The notes under the pieces were generated by a model that ran no database searches, was not told where the DNA came from, and saw only the letters and a list, made by a program, of their open reading frames with translations. A DNA stretch of 64,000 nt from GCA-2688105 sp964499445. Lineage in GTDB: Bacteria; Chloroflexota; Dehalococcoidia; Dehalococcoidales; GCA-2688105. Shown here in pieces: positions 1 through 8,995 of this stretch (the first letter of the stretch is position 1; every line of letters starts with the position of its first letter). The DNA is taken from positions 41,064 to 105,063 of the forward strand of contig CAZCLE010000001.1 of assembly GCA_964499445.1 (NCBI GenBank). The letters run 5' to 3'. The position numbers were made by a program, and so were the translations under genes.

Positions 1-2587
1 TAATGCTCTTTTTTGTTCTTGGAATAACCTCTACTATCAGAAATATGTCTTTTATATTTCCTTCCTTATCAAGGAAACGAAACTCATAATGGGTAGGTAC
101 CGCTTCTCCCCCTGGTTCCCTCCTCTTGACATGATACTGTTTCATCCGTTCCAGGTCTTCTTGGTGAACAAATTCCGTCCATCTCTTTTTACCTTCGATT
201 TCCTCTCTGGAATACCCGCTCAATAACTCGAATCGATGGTTAGCTAGAGAGATTGTAGTGTCCTCTTCAATAATTGCCATAGCAGTCCCGGTATGTTCAA
301 ATGTGGTTCTGTATCTCTGCTCGCTCTCCCGTAGTGCCTCCTCCGCCTGCCTGCGTTCGGTGATGTCGGTAAAGAATGAAAAGAAGTATTCTAAATCTCC
401 TTTGCTATCGAAAATCGGGGTTGTGAAAACTTCCACCGGAACCAGGGAACCGTCCTTGCGGATGTATTCTTTCTCAAAGCGCTGTGGTTGTCGGGTACGA
501 ATTATTTCCTCCGCCGCCTTGGCCACGACCTCGCGCCACTCAGGAGGCGTGAGTTCCACATCCCACTTAAGTTCATGCAGCTCCCCCCTACTGTAGCCTA
601 GCAGTTCACAGTAAGCAGTATTGAAAGTCCTTAGCCGTCCATCAGAGTAACCTACAGCGAACGGCTGTGAAGAACTCTCTAGCACATTGGCAAGGAACTG
701 CGCGTGCTCCTCAGCCTGCTTGCGCTCGGTGATATCCAGCACGCTCTCCACAATGCCTATAATATCGCCGTTTACATCTCGAACCGGATAACCTCGTACA
801 GACCACATTCTCCCGTCGGGGGTAGTCAGTTCCCCTTGCTGGGGTTGGTCGGTTTCAATGGCCTTGGCAATGGGGCACCCTACGCAAGGCTCACTACGCT
901 GATGCCAGACCTCATAGCAATAGCGCCCCACCAATTGTGCAGGCGGCGTGTCTACCGATTCACCCGCAGCTCTATTCGCCCATATCAGCCGATGCTCCAT
1001 ATCCTGAAATACCACTAGCTCGCTCATGCTATCGAGAATGGCGGTTTTTTCCTGTTCAGTCCTTCTCAGCGCCTCCTCCGCCTGCTTGCGCTCGGTAACA
1101 TTCCTCAGTACCTGAATAGCGCCGATAATCGTACCGTCGCTCTCCTTTAGCGGGGCTCCAATAGCCTCCCAATAGCTTTCACCCTGAGTGCCTGCCGCGA
1201 CAGGTCGATAAACAACATCCGTTTCAATTTGCCCGGTCTTCATAGCCTTTATAGTAGGGCAACCTTCGCAGGGTTCATCCCTCAACGCATAGGCTTTATA
1301 GCAGGGCTGCCCTACTGCATCAGGACTGCGGGTAAGGGCAGCTTTGTTTGCCCAGACAATCTTCAAGTTTCTGTCCACCTGTCGTATCACGTCTGGCGAA
1401 CTGTCAAGCAGTGTCTGCAGTTGTGCCCTACTCTTCCTTAATTCTTCCTCTATCTGCTTGCGCTCGGTGATGTCGGTAAATGTTCCCTGATAACCTATTA
1501 CGTTCCCGCTTTCATCCTTGTCTACAACCGCTGTGATAAGAATGTTGATGATACTGCCATCTTTCTTCCGGAAATCGACAGCTAAACCTTTAGCAAAGCC
1601 TTGTTGCTCAATTGCTTGGGTAATCCTTTCCCTTTCCTCCGGTTTTTCATATAGTTCTAGTATTCTAACCTTTCTTAATTCGTTGCTATTTTCATAGCCA
1701 AGAAGCTCCACAGTAGCATCATTGAAGTCTATCCATCTACCATCTTTGGAAGTAATGAAAACGCAATCCCTCGATGTTCTGAAGAAGGTTCGGTATTTCT
1801 CCTCACTCTCCCGCAGCGCCTCCTCCGCCTGCTTGCGCTCGGTGATTTCAGCACGCAACTGTTCGTTGATTTTTGCAAGCTGGCTAGTCCGTTCCTCAAC
1901 CCGTATTTCTAATTCGTCGTGAGCCTTTTGCAGCGCCTGTTCCACCTGCCGGCGTTGCAACGCTACCGATGCCAGCTTTATAAATGTCTCTATAAGGCTT
2001 TCTTCTCCCAACTGGGTTCCCTTGCGGGTAAGGATACTGGCACTGCCAAACAGTTCTCCTTTCCAGACAAAACCCATAGCATATATGTCGCCCAAATCGA
2101 GCAGTTTTTCAATCGCACGGCAGACGGTCCTTGGTATTCTCCTAAAGGAAAATTCGTACAAGCCTCCGGGGACCTTCTCTAGCTTACCACTACCGAGGCC
2201 GAGCCTCGCTTCGTCGTCTATCATGAGAGACATCCCAACCGGGTGCTTTCCCAAGATCCTAACAGCACTCCCCATCTTTCCGCCTACCCCCAAGACCGCG
2301 CGTACGCAGACATTATCAGTCGCCCCCTCGAACGAATTCACCAAGATAATAGAGTTGCCAACAAGCTCCCTTAACTGTCTTCCTATGAATTCGTAGATAT
2401 CCTCTTCAGGCGAAAGCTCAAGAAAACCTATTGATGTCCTGGACAAAAATGCCAGGTCACGCATATACTTCTCGTCTTCCTTCGTCCGTTTGTCTGTGGT
2501 CGCTGAGCCTTCAAATTCAACAACGCGTCGGCGGATTTCCTCCAGTTCACATATTAGTTGTTTCTTAGTTTTGCCACTGTTTTCCAT
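1..2587 (-). CDS. Multi-PAS sensor protein, C-terminus beyond window
   Basis: Reading from the ATG at 2587 toward position 1 gives an uninterrupted frame of about 862 codons that runs off the window. After a short coiled N-terminus there is a GAF-like region (about residues 45-200), then a coiled linker and five PAS-type modules separated by near-identical linkers of the form ITERKQAEEAL. Two PAS modules carry an EPCxGCP motif (near residues 445 and 565), a cysteine pair that could bind a cofactor or act as a redox switch. Proteins of this build usually end in a histidine kinase or diguanylate cyclase domain, which lies outside. It is probably a cytoplasmic multi-input sensor; no membrane segment is visible. 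The small HTH gene at 2695-2904 lies just upstream on the same strand. Confidence 0.85.
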   Translation of the reverse strand, partial: MENSGKTKKQLICELEEIRRRVVEFEGSATTDKRTKEDEKYMRDLAFLSRTSIGFLELSPEEDIYEFIGRQLRELVGNSIILVNSFEGATDNVCVRAVLGVGGKMGSAVRILGKHPVGMSLMIDDEARLGLGSGKLEKVPGGLYEFSFRRIPRTVCRAIEKLLDLGDIYAMGFVWKGELFGSASILTRKGTQLGEESLIETFIKLASVALQRRQVEQALQKAHDELEIRVEERTSQLAKINEQLRAEITERKQAEEALRESEEKYRTFFRTSRDCVFITSKDGRWIDFNDATVELLGYENSNELRKVRILELYEKPEERERITQAIEQQGFAKGLAVDFRKKDGSIINILITAVVDKDESGNVIGYQGTFTDITERKQIEEELRKSRAQLQTLLDSSPDVIRQVDRNLKIVWANKAALTRSPDAVGQPCYKAYALRDEPCEGCPTIKAMKTGQIETDVVYRPVAAGTQGESYWEAIGAPLKESDGTIIGAIQVLRNVTERKQAEEALRRTEQEKTAILDSMSELVVFQDMEHRLIWANRAAGESVDTPPAQLVGRYCYEVWHQRSEPCVGCPIAKAIETDQPQQGELTTPDGRMWSVRGYPVRDVNGDIIGIVESVLDITERKQAEEHAQFLANVLESSSQPFAVGYSDGRLRTFNTAYCELLGYSRGELHELKWDVELTPPEWREVVAKAAEEIIRTRQPQRFEKEYIRKDGSLVPVEVFTTPIFDSKGDLEYFFSFFTDITERRQAEEALRESEQRYRTTFEHTGTAMAIIEEDTTISLANHRFELLSGYSREEIEGKKRWTEFVHQEDLERMKQYHVKRREPGGEAVPTHYEFRFLDKEGNIKDIFLIVEVIPRTKKSI

Positions 2588-2694
2588 TTCCCACATCCTG
2601 AAATCAGATTATAATGCCACTTAGCTATCTTGTAGCCCAAAATCGCCGTTTGTCAATAACTTGCCTTATCAGCTTGAGGATAAGATAACACCGA

Positions 2695-2904
2695 TTAGTT
2701 ACTTTCAATGACCCGGTTGGCCTCTATCTCAAACCTATTTACTTCATCTTGAGTGAATAGCCTCCATCCTCTCCTATCCCGGTGTCTAGCTTCTTGGAGG
2801 ACGCCTTCCTTGAGCCAGCGAAAGAAAGTAGTTCTACTCACTCCGATTATCCGGTAAACATCGGCAGTTCTATAATAGGTTTGACCATTTACTCTTACCG
2901 GCAT
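2695..2904 (-). CDS. Small MerR/excisionase-type HTH protein
   Basis: A 69-residue protein that is almost entirely one winged helix-turn-helix. The pattern YYRTADVYRIIGVSRTTFFR followed by WLKEG and a basic wing RDRRGWRLFTQDEV is that of the HTH_17/MerR family, where the N-terminal helix pair contacts DNA. It has no effector domain, so it may be a DNA-bending accessory factor or a simple regulator. A GGAGG lies nine bases before its ATG. It is 107 bp upstream of the multi-PAS sensor on the same strand and could control or be cotranscribed with it; that link is inference. Confidence 0.75.
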   Translation of the reverse strand: MPVRVNGQTYYRTADVYRIIGVSRTTFFRWLKEGVLQEARHRDRRGWRLFTQDEVNRFEIEANRVIESN

Positions 2905-3659
2905 ACCCAGAGCCCTCCAACATTATTCAGGTATACCCTAATATATTCAGTCCGCTGAGTAAATGCCCTTTTAGTACCCCCACTAGGCATGACTTTAGTC
3001 CTACCTAGTTATGGCTCTGCCTCCTTCCGCGAAAAAGTTACGTACTGTGGGAAAGGCAAAAGGCTAAGCTGAAGTCTCTTTGTGCCTTTCTAGCCGTTTA
3101 AATTTGACTATAGTAGTTATTATTATACCACTTTTGCTACTTTGTCAATATTTTATCATTTTTTAGTATCATTTCTAATCTTGTCCTCTACTTTTCTGAT
3201 AGCCAGTAGGCAATCATGTTTTTTATCTACAGACATACCGGTAACTCCAGCTGGCAACAAGTTGCACACAACACGCTTTGTTGCTACAATTACTATAGAG
3301 GGGGAGAGGTGGGGGTCAAATATTGAGATTAAAGGCTGGTTTAGAAGTTCTACCTAATTGCAACCGCAGCTCCGGGCATTCTCAGAATTGCCACCTGCCC
3401 GGGAACAGCCTTGCCTTAACACATTATCGTCTTCGCCATTGAGGTGAAAGACATGACTACTTCCAGTGAGAGGGACACCGGCAAGATGAAGCCAATGACC
3501 CCGGTAGTTACTGATATGGTAACTGATAAGTTGGTAACTTCATCCCGGGTATCTGTCCGTTTAGTGGCTATTCCCTTCAATCAGGAGGAAATGGCAACAA
3601 AGGCTTACTATAAAACAATTTGCCGGTCTGGATAAAATCTTGCCCAAGGAGGTAAAAAG
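2905..3659. other. Long intergenic region upstream of the redox signalling operon
   Basis: About 755 bp without a convincing gene. Short open frames occur but lack family resemblance or good codon use. Near the 3' end an AGGAGGAA directly precedes a 14-codon frame (3591-3635) that could be a leader peptide, but nothing supports this strongly. A weak -24/-12-like element sits at 3400-3415 (GG and TTGC at the right distance, few other matches). The region presumably carries the promoter of the operon beginning at 3660. Confidence 0.5.
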
Positions 3660-5897
3660 ATGAAACCGATATTGATAGTAGATGACGAAGCTGTTATGAG
3701 AGAGTCTCTCCAAGACTGGCTGACTGACGGCGGTTATCAGGTGGAGACTGCCGGGGAGGGAGAGGAAGCGTTAGAAGCTATCGCCGAGCGGGACTTTGGT
3801 GTTGTCGTCCTTGACCTGAGGTTGCCGGGAAAGGACGGGATTGAGGTATTACGAGAGGCTAGAGCGAAAAGACCGCAGCTCAAGGGAATCATTATCACCG
3901 CTTATCCTTCAGTGCCGACAGCGGTAGAGGCAATGAAGGAGGGGGCTATCGATTATCTACCCAAACCCTTCGACCTTGATGACCTGGAGAAATTAATCCG
4001 GGAAACTCTGGGACCGGTGCAGGTAGAGATAAGACCAAAGGCCGCCCCTGAGACAGCTATAGCCGAACCGCCTGTAGCAGAGGAGGTAACGGAGGCAGAA
4101 GAACGGACACGGGTTGAGGAAGTGATTGATGAGGCTACGGGGAAAATATGCTTGCCTCCTTGTCAGATAGCCTGTCCTATTGGAGAGGACATTCAGCGCA
4201 CTAATGCTATGATTGCGCTGCTTCCTCTGGATGCCGAGGAGGCTTCCAGCCAGATAATAAAGATAGGTGATGAAATTTATGAGAAGAACCCTCTATTCAC
4301 GGTATGCAGCTATATTTGCGGGCTCTGTGAGAAGGAGTGCAATTACAAAGACGAGACCGGAGCCATAAGACGAAAGATGCTCAAACGATTCCTCACCGAT
4401 TTTTACCTTCCATATCTGGAAACCAAGCCCCCATTTCCCCAACCTACCCAGGAAAAGGTGGCTGTGATTGGTGGGGGACCGGCGGGGTTGATGTGTGCTT
4501 ACATGCTGAGTAAAAACGGCTATCAAGCGACTATCCTGGAAAGGAGTCCCCAGTTAGGGGGAGCTTTGAGATACATCCCTCAATATCGTCTTCCCAGAGA
4601 CATTGTGGATACTACTTTAAATAGTCTGGTAAGGATTGCCCATACTGATGTTGAATTCGGAGTGAAAATGGGCAACGGTGAAAAAACGTTGGATGACCTC
4701 AAGAATGAAGGCTACCGAGCTATATTCATTGCTACCGGCACCCCTTCTCCCCGGCCGCTCACCTTTGATGGGAAACCAGTAGCCGGAGCCGATCTGGACG
4801 GGGTTGCCTTCGGGTTATATCTCCTCATTGATGTGAACCAAGGTAGGGTTTCTCATCAGCTCCTTCGCCGGCTCTTTGAGGGTAAGAGGGTAATTGTAGT
4901 GGGCGGGGGCAATGTGGCCTTTGATGTGGCCAGAACCGCCCGGCGGCTCGGTGCCGAAGTTTCCCTTGTCTGCCTGGAATGTGAAAATAAATTAGCCAAG
5001 GACGGGATTCCAGCCGATGTAGAAGAGATAGAAGGTGCTAAAGAAGAAGGCATAAAAATAGACTATTGCCGAGGTGTAGAAGAGATAATCGGAGAGGATG
5101 GAAAATTCAACAAAATAAAATGTCCCCGATGCACATCGGTCTTTGATGAAAGCGGATTCAATCCCAGGTTTGACCGAAATGATGTCATATATCTTGAGGG
5201 TGATGTACTGCTTATCACCATAGGGCAGGGTTCGGAGCGGACATTTTTCCAGCAGGAGGGCTTGCTGGATGAGAGAGGCAGGACTGATATTGACCGGCTT
5301 ACTCTTATGAGCAATCGCCAAGAAGGAGTTTTCGTTGGCGGCGATGTCAGGCGGATAGGTCTCGCCGCAAACGCAATGAGAGACGGAATGATAGCCGCCG
5401 AGTCTATAGACCGCTACCTGAGGGGTGAGGACCTGCAAGCAGGCAGAGAAAAGGAGTATGAAGATGCTGCCATTCCCAAGCTTATGGATTACAAGCCTCA
5501 GCCTGAGTCGGAATGGGTACTGCTGGAAGAGCGGTTAAACTTTGAACTGTTTGAAAAAGGTTTCACCCTGGAAGAGGCGGTGAAAGAGGCCAGAAGGTGT
5601 CTGTGCTGTGGCCCATGTAAAAGCTGTAAAGCCTGTGTCGCCCTGGAACTTCAGCCTGAGATACCACCAATTGAAGTCAACCAAGATATATGTAGTGGGT
5701 GTGGAATTTGTGTCGCGGTATGTAGCTATGATGCCGCCAAACTGGTAAAATCTAGTAACGGGCTGGTATCAGTTATAGATGACATTAAGTGTAAGCGATG
5801 CGGTGTATGTAGTGCTGCCTGCCCTATTGATGCCATTACCATTAAGCAGTTTACCACTGAGCAGATTATGGCTGAAATCGAGGGGATGCTGGTATAA
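3660..5897 (+). CDS. Response-regulator receiver fused to GltD-like flavoprotein and ferredoxin domains
   Basis: 745 residues with an unusual build. Residues 1-120 are a CheY-like receiver (acidic pocket VDDE, phospho-acceptor Asp in LDLRLPG, Thr in IITAYPS, Lys in LPKPF). A Pro/Glu-rich linker follows. From about 160 come a cysteine-rich region and a glutamate-synthase-small-subunit-like oxidoreductase, with an FAD motif GGGPAG near 271 and an NAD(P)H motif VVGGGNVAFDVA near 412. A further Cys-rich segment (about 645-660) and two 4Fe-4S motifs, CSGCGICVAVC and CKRCGVCSAACP (about 677-722), end the protein. GltD-type modules pass electrons between NAD(P)H, flavin and Fe-S clusters; tethering one to a receiver suggests redox activity gated by, or feeding into, phosphotransfer. 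It has a strong RBS (GGAGG) and heads an operon with a sigma-54-like factor and two kinases. Substrate and direction of electron flow are unknown. Confidence 0.85.
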   Translation: MKPILIVDDEAVMRESLQDWLTDGGYQVETAGEGEEALEAIAERDFGVVVLDLRLPGKDGIEVLREARAKRPQLKGIIITAYPSVPTAVEAMKEGAIDYLPKPFDLDDLEKLIRETLGPVQVEIRPKAAPETAIAEPPVAEEVTEAEERTRVEEVIDEATGKICLPPCQIACPIGEDIQRTNAMIALLPLDAEEASSQIIKIGDEIYEKNPLFTVCSYICGLCEKECNYKDETGAIRRKMLKRFLTDFYLPYLETKPPFPQPTQEKVAVIGGGPAGLMCAYMLSKNGYQATILERSPQLGGALRYIPQYRLPRDIVDTTLNSLVRIAHTDVEFGVKMGNGEKTLDDLKNEGYRAIFIATGTPSPRPLTFDGKPVAGADLDGVAFGLYLLIDVNQGRVSHQLLRRLFEGKRVIVVGGGNVAFDVARTARRLGAEVSLVCLECENKLAKDGIPADVEEIEGAKEEGIKIDYCRGVEEIIGEDGKFNKIKCPRCTSVFDESGFNPRFDRNDVIYLEGDVLLITIGQGSERTFFQQEGLLDERGRTDIDRLTLMSNRQEGVFVGGDVRRIGLAANAMRDGMIAAESIDRYLRGEDLQAGREKEYEDAAIPKLMDYKPQPESEWVLLEERLNFELFEKGFTLEEAVKEARRCLCCGPCKSCKACVALELQPEIPPIEVNQDICSGCGICVAVCSYDAAKLVKSSNGLVSVIDDIKCKRCGVCSAACPIDAITIKQFTTEQIMAEIEGMLV

Positions 5898-5926
5898 GCT
5901 TTAAACCAAAGGAAGTCGGGTTAACC

Positions 5927-7024
5927 ATGGAACAAATCCAGTCCTTGCAGATGCGGCAGGAGCTAACACAAATCCTCCGGATGGAACAGGCTAACCTGCT
6001 GGAGATGCCTGAGGATGAGTTTAACAGGCTAATCACCGAGATGGAGCAGGGTCCCCTTTTCCGAAGGCTATACCAGAGAGAAAAGCTAATCTGCCATCAG
6101 AGATTTCCCAGAACTGATATTTCCTCTGGTTTTTATCAACTCAAAGAAGAGATAGCAGCCGATACAGGCTCTGTGGATGTTGAATCTCTTCTGCTGAACA
6201 AAGAGTATATCGTCCGTCAAATACAGAAACTAGGGCTGGAGAAATTCAAACAGTATTTCCTGTTCTCCGAACCAGCGATGACCCTGGAACAAATCGCCAG
6301 AGAGTGCGACCTGGAGGTCGCCGAGGTTCAGACGATAAACAACCTTATTGATGAATTCTCTATTATGAGTGAGTTTTATCATCCCTCTAATGTCACCTCA
6401 GGCGACATTCACTATTCCAAGGTTGCCTCGGTGGAGAAGGATGAGAAGGGTTTTATTATCGGCTATTTTTCAGCTTCTTTCGCCCGAGGTCGGTATGCGA
6501 TTAATTATGAAAGATTTGAGGAGTTAAGAACGGCAGGTGCGTTCACCGAAACTGAAATCAAGGAAGCCAGACAGTTATTCAAGAGGCTGGAACTAATCAA
6601 TAGCCGTAAGGATACACTAACTCAGATACTGCAAAATATTATTGACAAGCAGGCACTCTACCTAGAGTCTGGTGATTTGAAGTCTCTTTTATCCTTCAGT
6701 CAAAAGGAGCTAGCCGAAAAAATTGGACTGGCTCCGAGCTCAGTCAGTCGTGCTATAAGAAGCAAAAGTATAGACACCCCCTGGGGTAGAGAAGTCCCTC
6801 TAAAATACTTCTTCCCCAGGCCAAAGAGGTTCAGGAAGGAACTGCTCAGGCAGCTCCTTGAAACCGATAATGGACTTTCCTCAGACGAGGCAATACGGAC
6901 CAAGCTCTGGGAGAAATTTGGCGTGGCCATCTCCCGGCGCTCGGTAGCCAACTTGAGGAAGGAACTTAAGTTTCCTGCAGCCCACGGAAAACGGCATCCT
7001 ATCCAGAGGAGGCAGACAAGATGA
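5927..7024 (+). CDS. Divergent short sigma-54 (RpoN-like) factor
   Basis: 365 residues, shorter than typical RpoN (about 430-500). The N-terminus (LQMRQELTQILRMEQANLLE) resembles Region I, which contacts enhancer-binding activators. The middle follows the core-binding region. The stretch LAEKIGLAPSSVSRA followed by TPWGREVPLKYFF matches the strongly conserved RpoN segment preceding the DNA-binding domain. The C-terminal SRRSVANLRKEL is a recognisable but altered RpoN box (consensus ARRTVAKYRE). The family directs RNA polymerase to -24/-12 promoters and needs an NtrC-type AAA+ activator, and one is encoded at 10227. It overlaps the next gene by 4 bp (ATGA), suggesting translational coupling. 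The altered box may mean a shifted promoter preference. Confidence 0.85.
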   Translation: MEQIQSLQMRQELTQILRMEQANLLEMPEDEFNRLITEMEQGPLFRRLYQREKLICHQRFPRTDISSGFYQLKEEIAADTGSVDVESLLLNKEYIVRQIQKLGLEKFKQYFLFSEPAMTLEQIARECDLEVAEVQTINNLIDEFSIMSEFYHPSNVTSGDIHYSKVASVEKDEKGFIIGYFSASFARGRYAINYERFEELRTAGAFTETEIKEARQLFKRLELINSRKDTLTQILQNIIDKQALYLESGDLKSLLSFSQKELAEKIGLAPSSVSRAIRSKSIDTPWGREVPLKYFFPRPKRFRKELLRQLLETDNGLSSDEAIRTKLWEKFGVAISRRSVANLRKELKFPAAHGKRHPIQRRQTR

Positions 7025-8979
7025 GTGTTGTTTACACCGAGCGAGAAAAGTGCAAAGGATGCTATACCTGCATACGTAACTGCCCAGCTAAGGCAATCAG
7101 GGTAAGAGAGGGCTTGGCTGAAGTGATAAAGGAACGCTGTATCGCCTGCGGCATCTGCGTCCAGATCTGCATGGCAAAAGCAAAGCTAGCAGAGAGCGAC
7201 ACAGGAATAGTTTGGCAACTACTGGGAGGGGAGGAACCGGTAATTGCTATGCTTTCATCTCCATTTCCCGCCGCCTTTCCCGAAGTTCGCCCGAGGCGGT
7301 TGGTAACCGCCCTGAAAAAACTGGGGTTTAGTGAGGTGATGGAGGATTCCTTCGGTGCCGAGCTCGTCTGCCGTGAATATGCCCGCCTTATAAAGGAAAA
7401 CAGTGATAAACCTATCCTCTCATCTACCTGTCCCGCAGTAGTGTCCTACATTGAGAAGCACTATCCCCAGCTCATCGATAATCTGGCACCCACTGCTTCC
7501 CCCATGATAGCTATGGGTAGAGTGATTAAACGGCAGTATAATCCGCAGGCTAAGGTGGTCTTCATTGGTCCTTGCGTGGCTAAGAAAGCTGAGGCTAAGG
7601 ATGAGAATGTTGCCGGGGTGGTGGACGCCGTCCTGACCTTTGCTGAGATGAAGGAGATGTTCGCCGCTAAAGGTATCAATCCCGAAACTGAGGAAGAAGG
7701 TCAATTCTCGGGGCCTAAGCCCAACCTGGGTCGCCTGTTCGCCATAACCGGGGGACTGCTCAAGATAGCCGGACTTTCCGATGACATCATAGCCAATGAA
7801 ATTATCAATGCCTGTGGCCGGGACTATACGCTGAATATCGTTCGGGAGTTTGCCGAAGGCAATATCACTGCCAGGTTCATCAGCCTATGTTTCTGTGAAG
7901 GCTGTATTGACGGGCCGGTCATTGATAATGACCTAAGCATTTTTAAACGAAGGGAAATAATCAGCAATTATACTCTAAGCCAGTCAGACCCGACTCAGAC
8001 CGAGAGGGACATAAAGGAGTATGCTAGCATTGACCTCAACCGCAAATTTACCCACCGAGGTGTCGGCCTGCCGACGCCCAATGAGGAAGATGTTCAACGG
8101 GTTTTAAAGAAAATTGGCAGGGTGGACCCCCACTACCGAATGAATTGTGGTGCTTGTGGCTATAGCGGTTGCCGAGAGCTGGCAGTCGCTGTCTGTCAGG
8201 GTCTAGCTGAGACTGAAATGTGCTGGCCGTACGTGCTTGAGAAGTTGAGGACTACTCAAGAAGAGTTAATCCAAGCTGAGAAACTGACCTCTCTGGGTCA
8301 GATGGCAGCCTCTATTGCTCATGAGGTTAATAATCCTCTGGCTGGCGTCCTCGTCTATACCCAATTGTTGGCTAAAAAGATAGCTGGTGACAAATTCTCC
8401 AAAGAGGTTGCTCTTGACTACCTATCGAAAATGGAACCGGAACTCACTCGCAGCACCAGGTTAATCCGAGGCCTTCTGGATTTCGCCCGACAGTCGCCCC
8501 CAACCCTCAGGGAGGTGAACCTCAACGAGGTCATTAACCGAGCCCTTGACCTCGCGGCTCATTCAGCTAAGCTACAGCATATCCAGATAATAAAAGAGCT
8601 CAACCCCTCCTTGCCTGAGCCCATGGCTGACTTTGACCAGCTTCAACAGGTCTGTGCCAACCTTATTATGAATGCTATCCAGGCAATGTCTGAAGGCGGC
8701 ATGCTAACCCTCCGCACCTCAGTCGCTAACGATAGTCAGCTCAAGATAGAGGTTCAGGATACCGGTTGTGGCATTTCTCAGGAAAATATGCGCAAGCTGT
8801 TCACCCCCTTCTTCACCACTAAGGGAAAGGGAAAGGGGGTAGGTCTGGGTCTGGCGGTGGCCTATGGAATTATCCAGCGCCATCACGGCAAGATAGAAGT
8901 GCAAAGTAAGGAGGGAGAGGGTACTACCTTCACCATCCGCCTACCCCGGCACCACGGGAAAAGGCCAGAAGATAAATAG
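7021..8979 (+). CDS. [FeFe]-hydrogenase-like sensor histidine kinase
   Basis: 652 residues. Two 4Fe-4S motifs (CKGCYTCIRNCP near 11, CIACGICVQICM near 40) precede a domain of the iron-only hydrogenase large-subunit family (about 75-330). Its three H-cluster loops are recognisable: STCPA, GPCVAKKAE and LCFCEGCIDGP. The third loop spaces its cysteines as CxxC rather than the catalytic CxxxC, so turnover of H2 is doubtful. A CxxCxxxxC Fe-S domain (about 374-400) links to a kinase: HisKA with His near 434 in IAHEVNNP, then HATPase boxes NLIMNAIQAM, DTGCGI and GKGVGLGLAVAYG. No membrane segments are seen. It probably senses H2 or ferredoxin redox state and phosphorylates receivers encoded nearby. 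The kinase half (8275-8883) is identical in DNA to that of the next gene. Confidence 0.9.
   Translation: MSVVYTEREKCKGCYTCIRNCPAKAIRVREGLAEVIKERCIACGICVQICMAKAKLAESDTGIVWQLLGGEEPVIAMLSSPFPAAFPEVRPRRLVTALKKLGFSEVMEDSFGAELVCREYARLIKENSDKPILSSTCPAVVSYIEKHYPQLIDNLAPTASPMIAMGRVIKRQYNPQAKVVFIGPCVAKKAEAKDENVAGVVDAVLTFAEMKEMFAAKGINPETEEEGQFSGPKPNLGRLFAITGGLLKIAGLSDDIIANEIINACGRDYTLNIVREFAEGNITARFISLCFCEGCIDGPVIDNDLSIFKRREIISNYTLSQSDPTQTERDIKEYASIDLNRKFTHRGVGLPTPNEEDVQRVLKKIGRVDPHYRMNCGACGYSGCRELAVAVCQGLAETEMCWPYVLEKLRTTQEELIQAEKLTSLGQMAASIAHEVNNPLAGVLVYTQLLAKKIAGDKFSKEVALDYLSKMEPELTRSTRLIRGLLDFARQSPPTLREVNLNEVINRALDLAAHSAKLQHIQIIKELNPSLPEPMADFDQLQQVCANLIMNAIQAMSEGGMLTLRTSVANDSQLKIEVQDTGCGISQENMRKLFTPFFTTKGKGKGVGLGLAVAYGIIQRHHGKIEVQSKEGEGTTFTIRLPRHHGKRPEDK
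8275..8883 (+). repeat. 609-bp perfect direct repeat, copy 1 (kinase module)
   Basis: Comparing the two kinase genes line by line, bases 8275-8883 and 9548-10156 are identical throughout, at a constant offset of 1273 bp. The block covers the HisKA and nearly all of the HATPase domain. Similarity continues with mismatches beyond the 3' end and stops abruptly upstream. Confidence 0.95.
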
Positions 8980-8995
8980 TTGAGTAAGGTTCTTA

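Noticed and set aside
258..2396. Several plus-strand open frames in the first 2.4 kb
   Set aside because: They are antisense to a continuous minus-strand multi-PAS gene whose domains and repeated linkers are clear.
3251..3265. TGGCAACAAGTTGCA as a second sigma-54 promoter
   Set aside because: GG and GC are 11 bp apart rather than 12, and spacing is strict for sigma-54; it is also about 400 bp from the gene.
3400..3415. Weak -24/-12 element before the signalling operon
   Set aside because: Spacing is right but only the GG and TTGC cores match; too weak to call without conservation.
3444..3635. 63-codon open frame before the receiver-flavoprotein gene
   Set aside because: Low-complexity Met/Thr-rich protein with no RBS and no family; a short internal leader frame (3591-3635) is possible but unsupported.
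7420..7704. Antisense frames within the hydrogenase-like kinase gene
   Set aside because: Shadow frames of a well-supported gene; composition and lack of RBS argue against coding.
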